A stretch of DNA of 10,287 bases from Pseudomonadota bacterium (GTDB taxonomy: Bacteria > Pseudomonadota > Alphaproteobacteria > Rhizobiales > Xanthobacteraceae), in NCBI GenBank assembly GCA_023405565.1, contig JAEXXW010000226.1, positions 1 to 10,287 of the forward strand, in the 5' to 3' direction. The notes under the pieces are model-generated. The model worked only from the letters and a program-made list of their open reading frames with translations, made no database searches and was not told the origin of the DNA. Within the stretch, counting starts at the first letter, position 1. Every line of letters begins with the position of its first letter. The translations under genes were made by a program, and so were the position numbers. Of the stretch, positions 6,474 to 10,287 are shown one piece after another.

Positions 6474-7109
6474 ATGACTGAGAAATTCATCGATTACTTT
6501 GACGCGATGTCGTCGCCGTGGACCTATCTCGGCCATCAGCGTTTTGAGAAACTTGCGCAACGCTTCGGTCTCACCATCCGGCACAAGCCGATGGATCTGT
6601 TGCGCGTGTGGTCCGTTTCCGGCGGGCTGCCGCTCAAACAACGCGCTCAGCAACGTCAGGTGTACAGGCATCTCGAGCTGAAGCGCTGGAGCGAGATCCT
6701 TCAAATCCCGTGTAATCTTGAACCGGCTTTCCACCCGGTTGCCGATCGCCGCGCGTGTTATCTCGTGATCGCAGCGATGCAACAGGGGCTGGACTGGAGC
6801 CGGTTGACCAACGCGATCCTGCGCGCCGTCTGGGTGGAAGATCGTAACATCGCCGATCATCCGACACTTGTCGCGATCGCTGACGAGAACGGCTTTGATG
6901 GCAAGGCGTTGCTCGCCGCCACCGAAAATGACTTCGTGAAGGCGGAGTACGAGGCCAATACCGAGGAAGCTATTCGGCTCGGTGTGTTTGGCGCCCCGAC
7001 CTATGTCTATGACGGCGAGATGTTCTGGGGGCAGGACCGGCTGCTGATGCTGGAATGGCGCCTGGCCCAGAAGGCAGGCCGCGATCTCCAAAGCTTCAAT
7101 TTCGGATAG
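6474..7109 (+). CDS. 2-hydroxychromene-2-carboxylate isomerase / DsbA-family (kappa GST-like) protein
   Basis: A 211-residue protein with the thioredoxin-like fold and inserted helical domain of the NahD/kappa-GST family. FIDYFDAMSSPWTYLGHQRF (5-24) aligns with the family's N-terminal SPxSYL signature, with Ser14 where NahD and kappa GSTs have the serine that contacts the glutathione thiol. There is no CxxC, so it is not a disulfide oxidoreductase. AIRLGVFGAPTYVYDGEMFWGQDRL (166-190) holds the cis-proline loop (Pro175) and the conserved glutathione-binding end. In naphthalene catabolism the enzyme isomerises hydroxychromene carboxylate, but no aromatic-degradation genes are near, so a general glutathione-dependent role is as likely. 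There is no signal peptide, so it is cytosolic. It is followed by a hairpin and an intrinsic terminator, so the transcript ends before the glnK-amtB unit. Confidence 0.88.
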   Translation: MTEKFIDYFDAMSSPWTYLGHQRFEKLAQRFGLTIRHKPMDLLRVWSVSGGLPLKQRAQQRQVYRHLELKRWSEILQIPCNLEPAFHPVADRRACYLVIAAMQQGLDWSRLTNAILRAVWVEDRNIADHPTLVAIADENGFDGKALLAATENDFVKAEYEANTEEAIRLGVFGAPTYVYDGEMFWGQDRLLMLEWRLAQKAGRDLQSFNFG

Positions 7110-7142
7110 GCGAAGAAAACGCGTCAAAACAAGAGGCTGGCC

Positions 7143-7167
7143 CCGGCTTTGAGTCCATCAAAGCCGG
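7143..7167 (+). other. Hairpin downstream of the isomerase gene
   Basis: Perfect 8-bp arms ccggcttt (7143-7150) and aaagccgg (7160-7167) with a 9-base loop lie 33 bases after the isomerase stop. There is no T-run. It may be part of an extragenic palindrome, since aaggctcccggctt follows directly. The real terminator of the transcript appears to be the next hairpin at 7211. Confidence 0.4.
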
Positions 7168-7210
7168 AAGGCTCCCGGCTTCGCATGACAGCTTTGGCGC
7201 TCTTGCCTCC

Positions 7211-7242
7211 AAAAAGCCCGGCCTTGGCCGGGTTTTGTTTTT
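7211..7242 (+). terminator. Intrinsic terminator before glnK-amtB
   Basis: A-run aaaaag, then stem cccggc/gccggg (7217-7222/7227-7232) with loop cttg, then ttttgttttt (7233-7242). The A-run on the left lets the T-run pair as well, a typical strong form. It isolates the isomerase transcript from the nitrogen-controlled unit that begins about 150 bases later. Confidence 0.85.
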
Positions 7243-7351
7243 CGCTGATCAATTTTTGTGCAATTATGGCGCGGCTTTATGCTTACCGCTGCGGGGCGCC
7301 GCTGCCCTTTGCTCTGACATTAAGAAATCATTTGTTGAATCAGTCTGTTAG

Positions 7352-7834
<483 letters not shown>

Positions 7835-7856
7835 CCCGACCCGAACATATTCGGAC

Positions 7857-7861
7857 AGGAG
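7857..7861 (+). promoter_or_regulatory. Ribosome-binding site of amtB
   Basis: AGGAG lies nine bases before the ATG at 7871, in the 36-base glnK-amtB gap. It fixes the amtB start at the residue that begins the signal peptide. Confidence 0.8.
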
Positions 7862-7870
7862 CAAAAAATT

Positions 7871-9322
7871 ATGTCGTTCAAGTTTCCGTATCGGGCCGGA
7901 ATGACCGCCGCCCTCGCTGCAGCGGCGACAACGCTCGCGGCCACCGCGGCCTTCGCCGAGCCGACAATCAACAAAGGCGACAACGCCTGGGTGATGACCT
8001 CGGCCGCCCTCGTGCTGCTGATGACGATTCCCGGCCTCGCGCTGTTCTATGGCGGCCTCGTGCGCCAGAAGAACATGCTGTCGGTGCTGATGCATGTCTT
8101 CTACACGGTCTGCATCGTCGGCATCATCTGGGTGCTGTATGGCTACAGCCTCACCTTCACCGGCGGTTCGGCCTATATCGGCGGTTTCTCGAAAGCCTTC
8201 CTGTCGGGCGTCACGACCGACTCGATGGCTGGCACCTTCTCGGTCGGCTCCAGCATCTCCGAACTGGTCTATATCTGCTTCCAGATGACCTTCGCGATGA
8301 TCACGCCGGCGCTGATCGTCGGTGCCTTTGCTGAGCGCATGAAGTTCGCCGCGCTGGCATTGTTCATCCCGCTCTGGGTGACGTTCATCTACTTCCCGAT
8401 CGCGCATATGGTTTGGTACTGGGCCGGTCCGGACGCGATCGACGCTGCCGCCAAGGCCGTTGCTGCCGCGACCGATGATGCCGCGAAGAAGACAGCTCAG
8501 GAAGCGCTCGACGCCGTTCTCGCCGACGCGGGCCAGATCTTCTCCTGGGGCGCGCTCGACTTCGCCGGCGGCACCGTGGTGCACATCAATGCCGGTCTTG
8601 CCGGCCTGATCGGCGCGATCATGGTTGGCAAGCGCACCGGCTACGGCAAGGACCTGATGCCGCCCCATTCGCTCACCCTGACCATGGTTGGCGCTTCCCT
8701 CCTGTGGGTTGGCTGGTTCGGCTTCAACGTCGGTTCGAACCTCGAAGCCACCGGCACAGCCGGCCTTGCGATGGTCAACACCTTCGTTGCCACCTGTGCT
8801 GCGGCCCTCGCCTGGATGTTCTCCGAATGGATGGTCAAGGGTAAGGCTTCGCTGCTCGGCATCGTTACCGGCGCTGTTGCGGGTCTCGTCGCTGTCACGC
8901 CGGCTGCGGGCTTTGCCGGACCGATGGGCTCGATCGTGCTCGGCATTGTGGCCGGCATCGTCTGCCTGTTCTTCTGCTCGGCCGTGAAGCACATGTTCGG
9001 ATACGACGACTCGCTCGACGTGTTCGGCGTGCACTGTGTCGGCGGAATCATCGGCGCCATCGGCACCGGCATTCTCGTCAACCCGGCGCTCGGCGGAACC
9101 GGCGTGTTCGACTACGTCACAGGCAAGGTCGCCGATTACGACTTCGCCACGCAGGTCCTTGCCCAGTGCAAGGGCGTGCTGATGACAGTCCTCTGGTCCG
9201 GTATCGGCTCGGCGATCCTGTTCTTCGTCGTCAGCATCATCGTCGGCCTGCGGGTCTCGGTGGATAAGGAACGTGAAGGCCTCGATCTCACCGAATGCGG
9301 TGAGCGCGCCTACAACATGTAA
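7871..9322 (+). CDS. amtB: Ammonium transporter AmtB
   Basis: A 483-residue Amt/Rh-family channel of the inner membrane carrying ammonium/ammonia. An N-terminal signal peptide (cleavage likely after AAFA, before Glu30), as in E. coli AmtB, precedes eleven hydrophobic helices. Key residues, mapped to E. coli AmtB by motif: gate Phe137 and Phe285 (Phe107, Phe215), Trp182 and Ser289 of the outer ammonium site (Trp148, Ser219), Asp230 (Asp160), and the twin pore histidines His238 in GGTVVHIN and His388 in VFGVHCVGG (His168, His318). The C-tail EREGLDLTECGERAYNM is the cytosolic part that responds to GlnK. Odd: residues 184-226 form a long Ala-rich, charged loop between helices 4 and 5 on the periplasmic side, where E. 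coli has only about eight residues. A terminator follows at 9374. Confidence 0.97.
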   Translation: MSFKFPYRAGMTAALAAAATTLAATAAFAEPTINKGDNAWVMTSAALVLLMTIPGLALFYGGLVRQKNMLSVLMHVFYTVCIVGIIWVLYGYSLTFTGGSAYIGGFSKAFLSGVTTDSMAGTFSVGSSISELVYICFQMTFAMITPALIVGAFAERMKFAALALFIPLWVTFIYFPIAHMVWYWAGPDAIDAAAKAVAAATDDAAKKTAQEALDAVLADAGQIFSWGALDFAGGTVVHINAGLAGLIGAIMVGKRTGYGKDLMPPHSLTLTMVGASLLWVGWFGFNVGSNLEATGTAGLAMVNTFVATCAAALAWMFSEWMVKGKASLLGIVTGAVAGLVAVTPAAGFAGPMGSIVLGIVAGIVCLFFCSAVKHMFGYDDSLDVFGVHCVGGIIGAIGTGILVNPALGGTGVFDYVTGKVADYDFATQVLAQCKGVLMTVLWSGIGSAILFFVVSIIVGLRVSVDKEREGLDLTECGERAYNM

Positions 9323-9373
9323 TCCAGGTTCGCGCGGCGGGGCGTATACCCGGCACCGCCCCTTCGCCGGATG

Positions 9374-9410
9374 GAGGCCTCGGTCGCAAGACCGGGGCCT
9401 CTTTCGTTTT
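9374..9410 (+). terminator. Intrinsic terminator of the glnK-amtB operon
   Basis: A 12-bp stem gaggcctcggtc/gaccggggcctc (9374-9385/9390-9401, one G-U pair) closed by a GCAA tetraloop (GNRA type) and followed by tttcgtttt. It starts 52 bases after the amtB stop and cleanly ends the operon. Confidence 0.9.
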
Positions 9411-9458
9411 GGGAGCCTGTCCACAGTGTGCTGGAATGGCGCTCTCACCCCCCGATGG

Positions 9459-9474
9459 TTAATCGCACCTTAAC
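9459..9474. promoter_or_regulatory. CtrA-type binding box
   Basis: TTAA (9459-9462), seven bases, TTAAC (9470-9474) matches the full CtrA consensus TTAA-N7-TTAAC exactly; flanking GG/CC makes 6-bp inverted arms ggttaa/ttaacc. It lies 55 bases before the aminotransferase ATG and after the amtB terminator, so it would act on the aminotransferase transcript. CtrA is the cell-cycle response regulator of alphaproteobacteria. Binding itself is inferred. Confidence 0.55.
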
Positions 9475-9528
9475 CTGCGCCGCTTAGGCTGCCGGAGGAT
9501 CAACCAATCCGGCTTTAATGTGTGCGTG

Positions 9529-10287
9529 ATGTTCATGAATGCTGCCGAACGCGAGTCGCCCCCGTCGTCCGCGCGGACGATTGAAATGCGCTCGGCACAG
9601 GCGCGCTCGCCTTTTGTCCGCCTGAACGAGTTGCTGGCGCCGTATCAGCCGGGCCTGCCGGTCATCAACTGCGCCGTCGGCGAGCCGCAACATGCCGTCC
9701 CCGCTTTCGTCGGGCCGGTTCTCGCCCGGCACATTGGTGAATTCGGCCGTTACCCGGCCAACAAAGGCACGGACATTTTCCGTCGGTCCGTGGCGAACTG
9801 GTTGTCACGACGCTTCACATTGCCGCGTCCGCTCGATCCGGAGAGCGAGATTCTCGTGCTGAACGGTACGCGCGAGGGTTTGTTTCTCGCGGCGTTGTGC
9901 GTGGCCCAGACTGCGTCGCCACGTGAGGGCAGACCGGCGATTCTCGTTCCCAATCCCTGCTACGCGGCCTATTCGGCCGGCGCGGTGGCCGCGCATTGCG
10001 ATACCGTCTATATGCCGACAACACCCAAGAGCGGCTTTCTACCTGACATCGATTCGCTCGATGAGGCCTTGCTGGCGCGCACGGTCGCTTTCTACCTTGC
10101 GTCGCCCGCCAATCCGCAAGGCGCCGTCGCGAGCGCCGATTACCTTCGCAGGCTGCTCGCGCTTGCGCGCAAACACGACTTCATGATTTTTTCCGACGAG
10201 TGTTATTCGGAAATCTATTTCGGTCAGAAACCGGTTGGCATGCTGGATGTGGCCGGACCCGATTACGCCAATGTTGCTGTCTTCAAT
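9529..10287 (+). CDS. Class I/II PLP-dependent aminotransferase, 5' part
   Basis: Open to the right edge; 253 codons are present, about two thirds of a normal gene (about 390-400 residues). Fold type I markers: INCAVGEPQH (46-55), RYPANKGTDIFRRSVANWL (74-92), ILVLNGTREGLFLAAL (108-123, PLP phosphate-binding loop region), VPNPCYAAY (140-148), SPANPQG (192-198, with Asn195 that contacts the PLP ring) and FSDECYSEIYF (221-231, with Asp223 that pairs with the pyridine nitrogen). The catalytic lysine and the substrate carboxylate-binding arginine lie beyond the window. It resembles aspartate/tyrosine/methionine-type aminotransferases, including succinyldiaminopimelate aminotransferase, but the substrate cannot be assigned. 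The start is uncertain: ATG at 9529 or 9535, or GTG at 9520; none has a well-placed ribosome-binding site (GGAGG at 9494-9498 is too far). A CtrA-type box lies upstream. Confidence 0.85.
   Translation, partial: MFMNAAERESPPSSARTIEMRSAQARSPFVRLNELLAPYQPGLPVINCAVGEPQHAVPAFVGPVLARHIGEFGRYPANKGTDIFRRSVANWLSRRFTLPRPLDPESEILVLNGTREGLFLAALCVAQTASPREGRPAILVPNPCYAAYSAGAVAAHCDTVYMPTTPKSGFLPDIDSLDEALLARTVAFYLASPANPQGAVASADYLRRLLALARKHDFMIFSDECYSEIYFGQKPVGMLDVAGPDYANVAVFN

Noticed and set aside
5288-6490. Minus-strand open frame of 400 codons opposite tctC
   Set aside because: It overlaps a Bug protein with signal peptide and family motifs, and the antisense product is Arg/His-rich without any known fold.
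9518-9529. Three-codon leader peptide (Met-Cys-Ala) whose stop overlaps the aminotransferase ATG
   Set aside because: It is too short to judge, has no placed ribosome-binding site, and is readily explained by chance.

Overview
The window looks like chromosomal core DNA of a high-GC alphaproteobacterium, most likely order Hyphomicrobiales and near the Bradyrhizobium/Rhodopseudomonas group. The reasons are the protein sequences (a Lon-like N-domain protein next to a Trm112-like protein, a UbiH-type hydroxylase, TesB, GlnK-AmtB), the structured palindromic repeats in several gaps, and a perfect CtrA-type box. The taxonomic call is inferred from remembered family resemblance, not from a search. 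I see no tRNA, rRNA, CRISPR array, transposase or phage gene.

Layout. 1-640: the 3' end of a LON substrate-binding-domain gene and a small Trm112-family gene, separated by a nested palindrome. 641-860: a multi-hairpin repeat element. 861-2449: a glutathione S-transferase and an exported alpha/beta hydrolase that overlap by one base. 2450-2536: another palindromic repeat between convergent genes. 2537-3763 (minus strand): a UbiH/UbiF-type FAD hydroxylase. 3843-4706: acyl-CoA thioesterase TesB, divergent from the hydroxylase, with a 10-bp inverted repeat covering its ribosome-binding region. 4817-5155: a first P-II gene (glnK type) with no amtB beside it. 5156-5377: a gap with a sharply AT-rich stretch (26% GC over 100 bases). 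5378-7109: an orphan Bug/TctC-type solute-binding protein and a 2-hydroxychromene-2-carboxylate isomerase/DsbA-family protein. 7110-7495: a gap with a hairpin, an intrinsic terminator and a sigma-54-type promoter. 7496-9322: a second P-II gene and amtB, ending in a strong terminator. 9323-9528: a gap with a CtrA-type box. 9529 to the end: a class I/II aminotransferase cut by the window edge.

Functional reading. The clearest unit is nitrogen control: the P-II gene at 7496 and amtB at 7871 should be co-transcribed from the -24/-12 promoter at 7368 when nitrogen is short. GlnK would then gate the AmtB channel according to uridylylation state. The second P-II gene at 4817 is about 76% identical in protein but sits next to the tctC/isomerase pair instead of an amtB. 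I infer, without being able to check, that an ancestral glnK-amtB-glnK-amtB array lost one amtB at the AT-rich junction.

I found no convincing new multi-gene system. The points most worth a second look are the glnK1/AT-rich junction, the inverted repeat over the tesB start, the sigma-54 promoter with a non-consensus -12 base, the CtrA box before the aminotransferase, and the charged insertion in AmtB.
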